From Flavobacteriaceae bacterium D16 (lineage in GTDB: Bacteria; Bacteroidota; Bacteroidia; Flavobacteriales; Flavobacteriaceae): a stretch of 64,000 bases of DNA. The notes beneath the pieces were generated by a model, which was given only the letters and a program-made list of their open reading frames with translations, had not been told where the DNA came from and made no database searches. How positions within the stretch are numbered: position 1 is the stretch's first letter; each line of letters opens with the position of its first letter. A program made the translations under genes and the position numbers. The DNA is taken from NCBI GenBank assembly GCA_021295155.1, contig JAJTJC010000034.1, positions 62,001 through 126,000 on the forward strand. The letters are read 5' to 3'. This document shows positions 26,044 through 33,585 of the stretch, one piece after another.

Positions 26044-27300
26044 ATGGTAACCCTTACAATTGATGGGAAATCCATCCAGGCTGAATCCGGAAGGAACCTT
26101 GTCACTGTTGCCAAGGAACACGGTATTTATATCCCTACCCTCTGTTATTTCAGGAACCTGCATCCTCTGGGTACGTGCAGGATCTGTACGGTAAATGTCA
26201 ATGGTAGAGATACTACCGGTTGTACCGTCAAGGTGGCGGAAGGAATGAACATTGAAGTAAACACTCCGGAACTACTGGATAATCGCAAAGCGATCATCGA
26301 AATGCTCTATGCCGAAGGCAACCATTTCTGTCCTTCCTGTGAGAAGAGTGGAAATTGCGATATGCAAAATCTGGGGTATGATATGGGAATCACTGTGACT
26401 CGCTATCCTCACGTCTTTAGCGATAAAAAAGTGGATTTTACCCCAAAGCGCATGATCATGGAATCTAACCGCTGCATTTTGTGCAAGCGCTGTGTGGAAG
26501 AAGTAAAAACCCCTGATGGGAAAGACGTATTTTCCTTTGTGCAAAGGGGTGTGAAAACCAGGGTACATATTGACTATGAACAGGAGGAAAAACTGAGTGA
26601 ATCAGAGGCTATTAGGGCCATGAACCTGTGCCCGGTTGGGGCTATACTGGTAAAAGGAATGATTCAGGAACAACCTTTCGGTGAGCGTAAATACGACTTA
26701 TTGGGAAAAGACATAAAACCTGTAGTTCATAACCAAGCCATACAAAAAGGACCTGATGAAAAATTTATAGTAGCCACTACTTCGCTGGCAGGTTGCTTTG
26801 GCTGCCATATGTCCTTGTTGGATATCGATACAGAATTGCTGGATATTGTTGAAATTGCTGAATTCAACAAGTCACCGCTGACGGATATCAAGAATTTTAC
26901 AAAGCGTTGTCATATTGGTCTCATCGAAGGAGGATGTTCAAATTCTGAAAATGTCCACGTACTGCAGGAATTCCGCAAAAAATGTGATATTCTCGTTGCC
27001 TTTGGTGAATGCGCCATTATGGGCGGTATCCCAGCGATGCGGAACTTTGTTCCCCTGGAGGAATGCCTGGAAGAAGCCTATCTCAACGGGGTAACCACGG
27101 AAATTGGAGCCGATGTGGTTCCTGGCCATGAGGATATTCCCAAAATGCTCAACAACGTATACCCCTGCAACGAGGTAGTGAAGATAGATTACTACATACC
27201 TGGCTGTCCTCCAAGTGCACAGCACATCTGGAAGGTAGTTAAAAGTATATTGCTGGGCGAGGAATTTTCTATTGCACATGACGAATTCAAGTACGATTAG
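26044..27300 (+). CDS. HoxU-HoxY fusion: diaphorase FeS subunit joined to hydrogenase small subunit
   Basis: About 418 residues from the ATG at 26044; a start nine bases upstream would overlap the hoxF stop. Residues 1-~230 are HoxU/NuoG-N-like. A [2Fe-2S] set is Cys 34, 45, 48 and 60; a His-Cys3 set is H94, C96, C99 and C105 (HFCPSCEKSGNC). One [4Fe-4S] set is RCILCKRC plus C196 in LCPVGA. Residues ~240-418 are HoxY-like, with TTSLAGCFGCHMSLLDID, EGGCSNSENVH, FGECAIMGG and PGCPPSAQHIW giving the proximal cluster. In characterised systems hoxU and hoxY are separate neighbouring genes; here no stop or frameshift lies between them. The fusion would place the diaphorase clusters and the NiFe-proximal cluster on one chain. 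Confidence 0.92.
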   Translation: MVTLTIDGKSIQAESGRNLVTVAKEHGIYIPTLCYFRNLHPLGTCRICTVNVNGRDTTGCTVKVAEGMNIEVNTPELLDNRKAIIEMLYAEGNHFCPSCEKSGNCDMQNLGYDMGITVTRYPHVFSDKKVDFTPKRMIMESNRCILCKRCVEEVKTPDGKDVFSFVQRGVKTRVHIDYEQEEKLSESEAIRAMNLCPVGAILVKGMIQEQPFGERKYDLLGKDIKPVVHNQAIQKGPDEKFIVATTSLAGCFGCHMSLLDIDTELLDIVEIAEFNKSPLTDIKNFTKRCHIGLIEGGCSNSENVHVLQEFRKKCDILVAFGECAIMGGIPAMRNFVPLEECLEEAYLNGVTTEIGADVVPGHEDIPKMLNNVYPCNEVVKIDYYIPGCPPSAQHIWKVVKSILLGEEFSIAHDEFKYD

Positions 27301-27330
27301 TACTGTTGGTATTAACCGTTAAGCTATTGA

Positions 27331-27353
27331 GATCATTGAAACAGAAAATGATC
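27331..27353. repeat. Inverted repeat between hoxUY and hoxH
   Basis: GATCATT (27331-27337) and AATGATC (27347-27353) form a 7-bp stem with a 9-base loop in the 90-base gap before hoxH. It has no T-run. It may be an mRNA processing or stability element. Confidence 0.4.
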
Positions 27354-27390
27354 ACATTGAAATTAAATAAAAGGAACTAAATAATATAAA

Positions 27391-28845
27391 ATGGCACAAA
27401 AACTGGTAATTGATCCGGTAACCCGAGTAGAAGGTCACGGTAAGGTAACCGTCCATTTGGATGATAACAATAAGGTAAAGGACGCCTTCTTTCATGTAGT
27501 GGAATTTAGGGGATTTGAACGCTTTATTCAGGGGCACCCATATTGGGAAGCTCCTGTTTTGGTGCAACGTTTGTGCGGAATTTGTCCTGTAAGCCATCAT
27601 TTGGCTGCCGCCAAAGCTATTGATCAGATTGTTGGATTGGACCCGCAAGATCTTTCCTTACCTGCGCAGAAAATCAGGAAACTATTGCATTTTGGGCAAA
27701 TATTCCAGTCGCACGCCTTGCACTTTTTCTATTTGGCCTCTCCCGATCTTCTCTTTGGGTATGACGCGGACCCTGTAAAGCGCAATGTGGTAGGCGTAGC
27801 CATGGAGTATCCCTCTTTAGCTAAAAAAGGCATCCTGATGCGAAAATTTGGTCAGGAAATTATCAAGATGGTGGCCGGTAAACGAATCCACGGTATTTCA
27901 GCAACTCCAGGAGGGGTGCATAAAAAGATCTCTGTCAAAGAGCGTAACTATTTCCTCGATGGGAAGGAGATACCTTCTATAGATACCATGATAGATTGGT
28001 CTGTGGAAATTATTGATTTCATCAAGGAGTACCACCAAACAAACAAAGCTTTCTTGGACACATTTGCCGCATATCCTTCAGGACATCTGGGATTGGTGAA
28101 CAAGGAAAACGGATTCTTGGAATTATATGATGGCAATTTAAGAGCTACGGATGCAGATGGAAATATCACATTAGACGACATTCGGGATGTTGACTACAAC
28201 AGTCACTTCTATGAAGGTGTAGAGAAATGGTCTTATCTCAAATTCCCATATCTCAAACATATTGGAAGGGATGACGGATGGAACCGGGTAGGTCCCCTGG
28301 CGCGCGTCAACATTTGTGATGGAATAGAAACTCCTCTGGCTGAAAAAGAACGTCAGGAATTCAAAGCCACTACCAATGGTAAGATCAACAACATGACCAT
28401 GCATACCCATTGGGCGAGGTTGATAGAAATACTGTATTGTGCAGAAATGATGAAAGCATTGCTCGAGGACGATGATATTTTATCTACGGATCTATTGCGA
28501 AAAGGAGAAAGACGAAGCGAGGGAATAGGTATAATAGAAGCGCCACGAGGCACCTTGATTCATCATTATGAAGTAGACGATAAAGACCGTATCACGCGTT
28601 GTAACCTTATCGTATCAACAACCCATAACAATGAGGCTATGAATCGGGCTGTGAGGTGGGTTGCTTCCAATGAAATCAGCGGCCAGCCTAAAGTCACAGA
28701 GGCGATGATGAACCAGATAGAAGTAGCGATAAGGGCCTATGACCCCTGTTTGAGCTGTGCTACCCATGCGCTCGGTCAGATGCCATTAGAGTTAACCCTA
28801 TACGATGCTTATGGAAATATAGTGGATGAGAGAATTCGACAATAA
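27391..28845 (+). CDS. hoxH: NAD-linked [NiFe] hydrogenase large subunit HoxH (group 3d-like)
   Basis: 484 residues, cytoplasmic. NiFe ligands are in RLCGICPVSHHLAA (Cys ~62 and 65) and DPCLSCATHALGQMPL (Cys ~453 and 456). Both motifs have the form typical of group 3d bidirectional hydrogenases. A 25-residue extension follows the L2 His and should be cut off by HoxW, whose gene overlaps this one by 20 bases. It catalyses H2 oxidation or evolution coupled to NAD(H) through the HoxUY and HoxF subunits encoded upstream. Confidence 0.97.
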   Translation: MAQKLVIDPVTRVEGHGKVTVHLDDNNKVKDAFFHVVEFRGFERFIQGHPYWEAPVLVQRLCGICPVSHHLAAAKAIDQIVGLDPQDLSLPAQKIRKLLHFGQIFQSHALHFFYLASPDLLFGYDADPVKRNVVGVAMEYPSLAKKGILMRKFGQEIIKMVAGKRIHGISATPGGVHKKISVKERNYFLDGKEIPSIDTMIDWSVEIIDFIKEYHQTNKAFLDTFAAYPSGHLGLVNKENGFLELYDGNLRATDADGNITLDDIRDVDYNSHFYEGVEKWSYLKFPYLKHIGRDDGWNRVGPLARVNICDGIETPLAEKERQEFKATTNGKINNMTMHTHWARLIEILYCAEMMKALLEDDDILSTDLLRKGERRSEGIGIIEAPRGTLIHHYEVDDKDRITRCNLIVSTTHNNEAMNRAVRWVASNEISGQPKVTEAMMNQIEVAIRAYDPCLSCATHALGQMPLELTLYDAYGNIVDERIRQ

Positions 28846-29284
28846 AATATTGATCATAGGGATTGGCAACAGTGGTCGGGCAGACGACGGTCTGGGCTGG
28901 GCTTTTGTCGATGAGGTGAAAGACAGATTACCCGAAAGTTTTGACTTTGAGTACAGATACCAACTTCAAATTGAGGACGCAGAGTTGATAGGGCACTATG
29001 CAAGGGTATATTTTGTTGATGCCGATATAGCATCTTACGAGGAAGGATTTAGGTTGTCTTCTTGCAAACCAAATGCTGTTCATGGGTTCACCACTCACGA
29101 ATTAGAACCGGGAACAGTGGCATACCTGGCAGAGGACCTGTATAATAATAAGCCTGAGGCTTTTATATTAGGAATAACGGGTTACAATTTTGAATTGGAA
29201 TTAGGTTTGTCAGAAGGAGCGAAAGCTAACCTTTTGGGGGCTCTGAAATTTTTTGATGAAAAAATACTAAATTTAGTAATCTAA
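28826..29284 (+). CDS. hoxW: Hydrogenase maturation endopeptidase for HoxH
   Basis: 152 residues. The HybD/HoxW-like nickel-dependent protease motif IIGIGNSGRADDGLGWAF is at the N-terminus, with further metal-ligand candidates in YFVDADIASYEEG and GFTTHEL. The ATG lies inside hoxH and the two genes overlap by 20 bases, pointing to translational coupling of the large subunit with its own protease. It is distinct from the HyaD-type protease of the uptake enzyme, as expected from one protease per large subunit. Confidence 0.92.
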   Translation: MREFDNKILIIGIGNSGRADDGLGWAFVDEVKDRLPESFDFEYRYQLQIEDAELIGHYARVYFVDADIASYEEGFRLSSCKPNAVHGFTTHELEPGTVAYLAEDLYNNKPEAFILGITGYNFELELGLSEGAKANLLGALKFFDEKILNLVI

Positions 29285-29295
29285 TCGAATTAATT

Positions 29296-30135
29296 ATGTG
29301 CGGTACTTGTGGATGTGGAAGCGGAGAAGATGGAGTTCGGATTTTGAGCCCATTAGAAAAAAATGGTCATCATCATGAGCATGACCATCATCATGATCAC
29401 GATCACCACCACGATCACGATCACGATCATGGACATCATCACCATCATCATGATCATACCCATGATCATCACCGCAAAACAGTACTGGAGGTTGAACAGG
29501 ATGTACTGCAGCAAAATGAGATTATGGCGGCAAGAAACCGTGGGTACTTTGAAGCTAAAAACATTTTTGCTCTCAATCTGGTCAGTTCACCGGGTGCCGG
29601 AAAGACTGCCTTGCTTGAGCGGACACTTAAGGATTTAAAGGAGGAGATTCCTTTTTATGTTATCGAGGGCGACCAACAGACTTTAAACGATGCTAACCGT
29701 ATAGCAGCCTTAGACATCCCGGTAATTCAGATTAACACTGGTAAAGGGTGCCACCTGGAGAGTGATTCCGTTTATGAGGCGGTTAAAAACCTCAATCCAG
29801 GGGAAAACTCCGTTTTGATGATCGAGAACGTTGGCAACCTGGTGTGTCCCTCTATGTTTAATCTTGGCGAGGCCAAGCGCGTTGTTATTATCAGCACTAC
29901 CGAGGGGGTGGATAAACCCTTGAAATATCCAGATATGTTTCATACTTCTGATATCTGCGTCATCAATAAAGTTGATTTGTTGCCCTACCTGGAGATTGAT
30001 ATCGAGGAACTAAAACAAAATGCACTCCGGATAAATCCTGATCTAAAGTTTTTTGAAGTTTCAGCCACCAAAGGGGAAGGTATAGAGCCATGGTACTCCT
30101 GGTTAAAGGAAAACATTAAAGTGAAATCTTACTAA
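29296..30135 (+). CDS. hypB: GTPase/nickel chaperone HypB with His-rich N-terminus
   Basis: 279 residues. HypB is a G3E-family GTPase that drives nickel insertion with HypA. The N-terminal MCGTCGCG is the high-affinity nickel site motif. Residues ~24-58 are an extended His/Asp-rich tract (HHHEHDHHHDHDHHH and similar) that could store nickel. The GTPase motifs are SSPGAGKTALLERT (P-loop), EGDQQT, ENVGNLVCP and NKVDLL. Its gene is 11 bases after hoxW and 17 before hypC. Confidence 0.96.
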   Translation: MCGTCGCGSGEDGVRILSPLEKNGHHHEHDHHHDHDHHHDHDHDHGHHHHHHDHTHDHHRKTVLEVEQDVLQQNEIMAARNRGYFEAKNIFALNLVSSPGAGKTALLERTLKDLKEEIPFYVIEGDQQTLNDANRIAALDIPVIQINTGKGCHLESDSVYEAVKNLNPGENSVLMIENVGNLVCPSMFNLGEAKRVVIISTTEGVDKPLKYPDMFHTSDICVINKVDLLPYLEIDIEELKQNALRINPDLKFFEVSATKGEGIEPWYSWLKENIKVKSY

Positions 30136-30152
30136 TTACATATTCAAGAATT

Positions 30153-30419
30153 ATGTGTCTATCCATTCCAGGAAAATTAATTGAGGTCACTTCCCAGCTA
30201 GATGATACTTTCAGAATGGGTAAGGTGTCTTTTGATGGTGTACTGAAAGAGGTAAGTCTTACGCTGGTACCGGAAGCCAAGGTAGATGATTATGTAATGG
30301 TTCATGTAGGGGCCGCGATAGGTATTGTAGATGAGGAAGAAGCTCAAAAAACATTCAGTCTCCTTAAGCAACTAGGGGAATTAAATGACTTGGAAGACGG
30401 GCCGAATAGCGCTCTTTAG
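30153..30419 (+). CDS. hypC: Hydrogenase maturation chaperone HypC
   Basis: 88 residues. HypC carries the Fe(CN)2CO group between HypD and the large-subunit precursor. The essential N-terminal MCLSIPGKLIEV with Cys2 is present, and VDDYVMVHVGAAIGIVDEEEA is the usual second conserved block. It is the last gene of the hox/hyp operon and the only HypC copy in the window, so it presumably serves both hydrogenases. Confidence 0.95.
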   Translation: MCLSIPGKLIEVTSQLDDTFRMGKVSFDGVLKEVSLTLVPEAKVDDYVMVHVGAAIGIVDEEEAQKTFSLLKQLGELNDLEDGPNSAL

Positions 30420-30493
30420 GCCAGCCGATTTTGTATTTGGATTTGGGTATTGAATTGGGAATGATTACTCCTTAATTTTATTAATTAATATTT

Positions 30494-30501
30494 TATATTT
30501 G
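30494..30501 (+). promoter_or_regulatory. Bacteroidota -7 element of the tRNA-Pro promoter
   Basis: TATATTTG is a perfect match to TAnnTTTG, 12 bases before the mature tRNA 5' end. A clear -33 TTTG is not visible. Confidence 0.6.
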
Positions 30502-30512
30502 CAATCCGATTT

Positions 30513-30586
30513 CGGGATGTGGCGCAGTCCGGTAGCGCACACGGCTGGGGGCCGTGTGGTCGCAGGTTCAAATCCTGTCATCCCGA
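30513..30586 (+). tRNA. tRNA-Pro (anticodon GGG)
   Basis: 74 bases fold as a complete cloverleaf. The acceptor arms are CGGGATG / CATCCCG and the D-arm is GCGC/GCGC. The anticodon stem is CACGG/CCGTG around CTGGGGG (anticodon GGG at 30547-30549), and the T-arm is GCAGG-TTCAAAT-CCTGT. CCA is not encoded. Its 3' part is reused as the attachment site of the island that follows. Confidence 0.96.
30572..30584 (+). repeat. attL core repeat inside tRNA-Pro
   Basis: ATCCTGTCATCCC forms the 3' half of the T stem and most of the acceptor 3' strand. It is identical to 41373-41385, and the tRNA remains intact. Confidence 0.85.
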
Positions 30587-30610
30587 CGAACCACTATTTA
30601 GTGGATATCA

Positions 30611-30652
30611 AAGCACTGTCAACTGACTGATTGACAGTGCTTTTCATTTTTA
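30611..30652 (+). terminator. Strong hairpin terminator after tRNA-Pro
   Basis: A 12-bp perfect stem AAGCACTGTCAA (30611-30622) / TTGACAGTGCTT (30631-30642) is followed by TTTTCATTTTT. It lies within the island end, so the element supplies a terminator for the tRNA it occupies. Confidence 0.85.
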
Positions 30653-30804
30653 TTGTTTTCATCTGATATCATCTGAAATCATATAAAAGGTGTAGAGTTC
30701 GGTGAATGAATTGGTACGTTCCTTGTGCATAATTTTGATAGTATAAAAGGCTATTTAAGGTCGTCTTTGCAAACAAACAATGTTTCATTTAAAAGACCTG
30801 TAAC
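30653..30804. other. Integrase upstream region with short direct repeats
   Basis: About 150 bases before the integrase contain closely related copies of ATCTGATATC / ATCTGAAATC (around 30661-30682). They could be arm-type recombinase binding sites or part of the integrase promoter. Nothing else is recognised. Confidence 0.35.
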
Positions 30805-32058
30805 ATGCGGAACAACAGTACATTAAAGGTGCTCATCTTTACCAGGGACCACTCAAACAATCCAGAAAGACTTACTATTTATGCACGGATAACCGTCGAC
30901 AGAAAGCGAGCGGAAATCAGTTTAAAGCGTTACGTTTCGGTGAATGAATGGGACGAAATTCGAGGCAGGGTCATTGGTTTCACTCAAAAAGCGAGGTTAC
31001 TGAATAGTTATCTGGACGAGGTCTATGTACAGATAATGGACGCGCATAAGCAACTATTATCTGAGGGAAAAGTTATTACCGCGCAAACCATCAAGGCCCG
31101 TTTTCTAGGGCAAGACGACCAAAACAAGTCCTTAAAAGAACTCATAGAGTACCATAATACAACTCAGGTCTTGGTACTCCGACCAGGTACGATGAAGAAT
31201 TACTATTCCACGGAAAGGTATCTGCATAAGTTTTTAGCCGACAAATTGAAGCTCCCCGACATATTTCTGAAACAGTTGGACTATAGTTTCATTGTAGACT
31301 TTGAACAATATCTAAGAACCTATCAACCTGAGAAGGCAAGGAAAACCTGTTCCAACAATGGGGCTATGAAACATCTGGAACGACTGATGAAAATGGTGAA
31401 TCTTGCAGTAAGATTGGAATGGCTGGAAAAAGACCCGTTTCGTAACTACAAATTGAAATTTCACAAAACAGAAAGGAGCTATCTGACCGCAAGGGAGCTC
31501 AGTCTGATCGAGGAAACAACTTTTAAAGGAGCTGGTTATGAAAAGGTAAAAGATGTCTTTCTGTTTTCGTGTTATACAGGACTTTCCTACATCGATGTCA
31601 AGGAATTAAGAACCCACCAGTTGGTATTAGCTATCGATGGGAACTATTGGATACATACCAAGAGAGAAAAGACCAATGAAACAGTTAAGATTCCATTGTT
31701 GCCGAAGGCAAAAGAAATTATCGAAAAGTACAAACATTCTCAGCAAGATATATCTGGAAAGCTATTACCTGTTTTCAGCAATCAAAAAATAAACAAATAC
31801 TTAAAGGTTATAGCCAAGGCCTGTGGTATTCATAAGCATGTTACTTTCCACACAGCAAGGCATACGTTTGCTACTACAGTAACCCTTTCCAATGGCGTCC
31901 CGATAGAAACGGTGTCTAAGATGTTAGGCCATTCCAAACTTTCTACCACACAGATTTATGCTAGGGTATTGGAACGAAAGATAGGGGAGGATATGCAGCG
32001 TCTTATTGCGCAATTGGAATCAAATAAGAATGCTAAAATGACTAAATCTAAGGTCTGA
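30805..32058 (+). CDS. int: IntDOT-like tyrosine recombinase (island integrase)
   Basis: 417 residues with an N-terminal SAM-like core-binding region (KSLKELIEYHNTTQVLVLRPGTMKNYY onward, about residues 110-200) and a C-terminal catalytic domain. Catalytic residues visible are the HTARHTFATT box, LGHSKLSTTQIYARV with the nucleophilic Tyr, and a Lys in the beta-hairpin (KREKTNETVKIPL). The first catalytic Arg, normally in a TGLR motif, is Ser here (CYTGLSYIDV). The same substitution is known from IntDOT of Bacteroides conjugative transposons. It lies next to the tRNA attachment site, oriented away from it, and presumably catalyses island integration and excision. Confidence 0.93.
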   Translation: MRNNSTLKVLIFTRDHSNNPERLTIYARITVDRKRAEISLKRYVSVNEWDEIRGRVIGFTQKARLLNSYLDEVYVQIMDAHKQLLSEGKVITAQTIKARFLGQDDQNKSLKELIEYHNTTQVLVLRPGTMKNYYSTERYLHKFLADKLKLPDIFLKQLDYSFIVDFEQYLRTYQPEKARKTCSNNGAMKHLERLMKMVNLAVRLEWLEKDPFRNYKLKFHKTERSYLTARELSLIEETTFKGAGYEKVKDVFLFSCYTGLSYIDVKELRTHQLVLAIDGNYWIHTKREKTNETVKIPLLPKAKEIIEKYKHSQQDISGKLLPVFSNQKINKYLKVIAKACGIHKHVTFHTARHTFATTVTLSNGVPIETVSKMLGHSKLSTTQIYARVLERKIGEDMQRLIAQLESNKNAKMTKSKV

Positions 32059-32143
32059 CCACTTAAATAGACCTGCTCAATAAAAACTGTTTTATTTATT
32101 CTATTCTAACCTACAGTATTTGCTGATTTTTAAAAATAATAAA

Positions 32144-33337
32144 TCAGTCTTTAAAATGGATTTCTTCTTTGAGTTCCCTTATTCTTTTTTTAGCGCGTTC
32201 CGCTATAAAGGGCATAACCTTGTCGTGATATTCAAAAAGGTTTTCATAATAATTTAGTTTGGTTTTTGGGTCTTGGTAGTATTCATCTGCCAAAATACAC
32301 ACCTGATAGTAATAAAACAGGTTCCTCTTGTTCTCCTCCCAGGCTTTGATGTAGTAATCCAATGCCTTTTTAGTTTTATTTTGAAGTCTCGCTGTTCTTC
32401 CTAAGTTGGCATACTCCTGGTCGAAATACACCCTTTTCGCTTCAATGGACTTTTTAAAATATATTTCAGCACTGTCAAGAACCTTTTCTTTAAGATATAT
32501 CTCACCCAAACCAAAATAAGCATCCCCCTCTTCATTTGGAGTTTCGAGAAGTTTCCTGTAGGATTTTTTCGCCTTTTCAAGCTCCAATTCCCTAAAATAA
32601 CTGTATCCGACTTTCTTATGAATGTGCGGCTTATCCTCGCCCAACTCTAATAATCGCTCAAAAATTCGAATGGCCATTTTGTGTTGTTCCTTGTTAAAAT
32701 AAGCTTGAGTCTTCAGGTTAAGCATAGATACATCCTCTTGATACCCTTTCAAGCCCATATCGGCATATTTGATTACCGAATCGTTCTTAGCTGTCATTAA
32801 ATAGAATTTGGCCAATTGAAATATACTTTTGATATGGACACTATCTAACTCAATTGCAGACTTATATGCCATAACACCCTCGCTTATACTGTTAAGGGCA
32901 AAAAGAGAGCGTCCGAAGTAATAGTGATATTCTGGGTTTTGACCACCACTTGTAACTAAATCGAAAAAAAGAGCTGCAGATTTTTGTGGTTGGTTTACTT
33001 TAAAGTATAGTTTCCCCAGTTCATATTTTGCCAAGGCATTATCCTCATTTTTTTGGACTATGTCCTCATATTGGATTATGGCTTTACCAAAATTCCCAAT
33101 TGCATTATAAGACCTGGCAATTTGCAACTTGGCTTGTTCTGTTCCATTTGTTGCATATTCATTTATCGCTTGGGTATAGTTGCCTGTAACGTAGAGACTG
33201 TCAGCAACGGTTGATGCTGTTGACTGCGCCTCAGCTCTAACCCCAATAAATAGAAAAACCAAACACAATTTTAAGAATAAATACATCTTTACTATCGGAT
33301 TCATTTTTTGGAGATATATCTTGGCTAATTTCTTCAC
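32144..33337 (-). CDS. Secreted tetratricopeptide-repeat protein
   Basis: 397 residues. A signal-like segment (MYLFLKLCLVFLFIGVRAEAQS) starts at about residue 18, so the true start may be internal. The rest is TPR helices, for example YELGKLYFKVNQPQKSAALFFDLV, YHYYFGRSLFALNSISEGVMAYKSAIELD and GDAYFGLGEIYLKEKVLDSAEIYFKKSIE. A periplasmic scaffold or adaptor role is likely, with no known partner. The ATG overlaps the stop of the small lipoprotein upstream (ATGA-type overlap), so the two are probably co-translated. Confidence 0.75.
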   Translation of the reverse strand: MKKLAKIYLQKMNPIVKMYLFLKLCLVFLFIGVRAEAQSTASTVADSLYVTGNYTQAINEYATNGTEQAKLQIARSYNAIGNFGKAIIQYEDIVQKNEDNALAKYELGKLYFKVNQPQKSAALFFDLVTSGGQNPEYHYYFGRSLFALNSISEGVMAYKSAIELDSVHIKSIFQLAKFYLMTAKNDSVIKYADMGLKGYQEDVSMLNLKTQAYFNKEQHKMAIRIFERLLELGEDKPHIHKKVGYSYFRELELEKAKKSYRKLLETPNEEGDAYFGLGEIYLKEKVLDSAEIYFKKSIEAKRVYFDQEYANLGRTARLQNKTKKALDYYIKAWEENKRNLFYYYQVCILADEYYQDPKTKLNYYENLFEYHDKVMPFIAERAKKRIRELKEEIHFKD

Positions 33338-33558
33338 TTTGGTTTATAGATTGCACCTGTTGCAAAGTCTACAATTAGGGCAGGTGCAAACAAAACAATA
33401 TCTGCAATCAATGCAACCACTCTGACATCCCTTTGTGATTCACCGGGTTTTGGCTTTCTTTTTTGGTGTTCAGTTACCGGTCCACCAAAAAGAGTTGCAC
33501 AACTTGAAAACATTAGTAGGGCGAATCCAATAGCTATTCCAGTTTTAATTTTTTTCAT
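33334..33558 (-). CDS. Small lipoprotein of unknown function
   Basis: 74 residues. A lipoprotein signal (GFALLMFSSCATLFGG, Cys ~20) is followed by a basic Pro/Gln-rich stretch (EHQKRKPKPGESQRD). A second hydrophobic segment (VALIADIVLFAPALIVDFATGAIYKP) resembles the YceK/YidQ-type small lipoprotein pattern. It overlaps the TPR gene by four bases. Function unknown. Confidence 0.65.
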   Translation of the reverse strand: MKKIKTGIAIGFALLMFSSCATLFGGPVTEHQKRKPKPGESQRDVRVVALIADIVLFAPALIVDFATGAIYKPK

Positions 33559-33585
33559 AATGAAGATTAGTATATAGATAAAGAC

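Noticed and set aside
24222-28845. Complex I (nuo) genes instead of hydrogenase
   Set aside because: NuoE/F/G-like parts are followed by HoxY and HoxH NiFe motifs, a HoxW protease and hyp genes, so this is a soluble hydrogenase.
29363-29638. His/Ile/Met-rich +1 frame inside hypB
   Set aside because: Produced by the CAT/GAT repeats encoding the HypB His tract.
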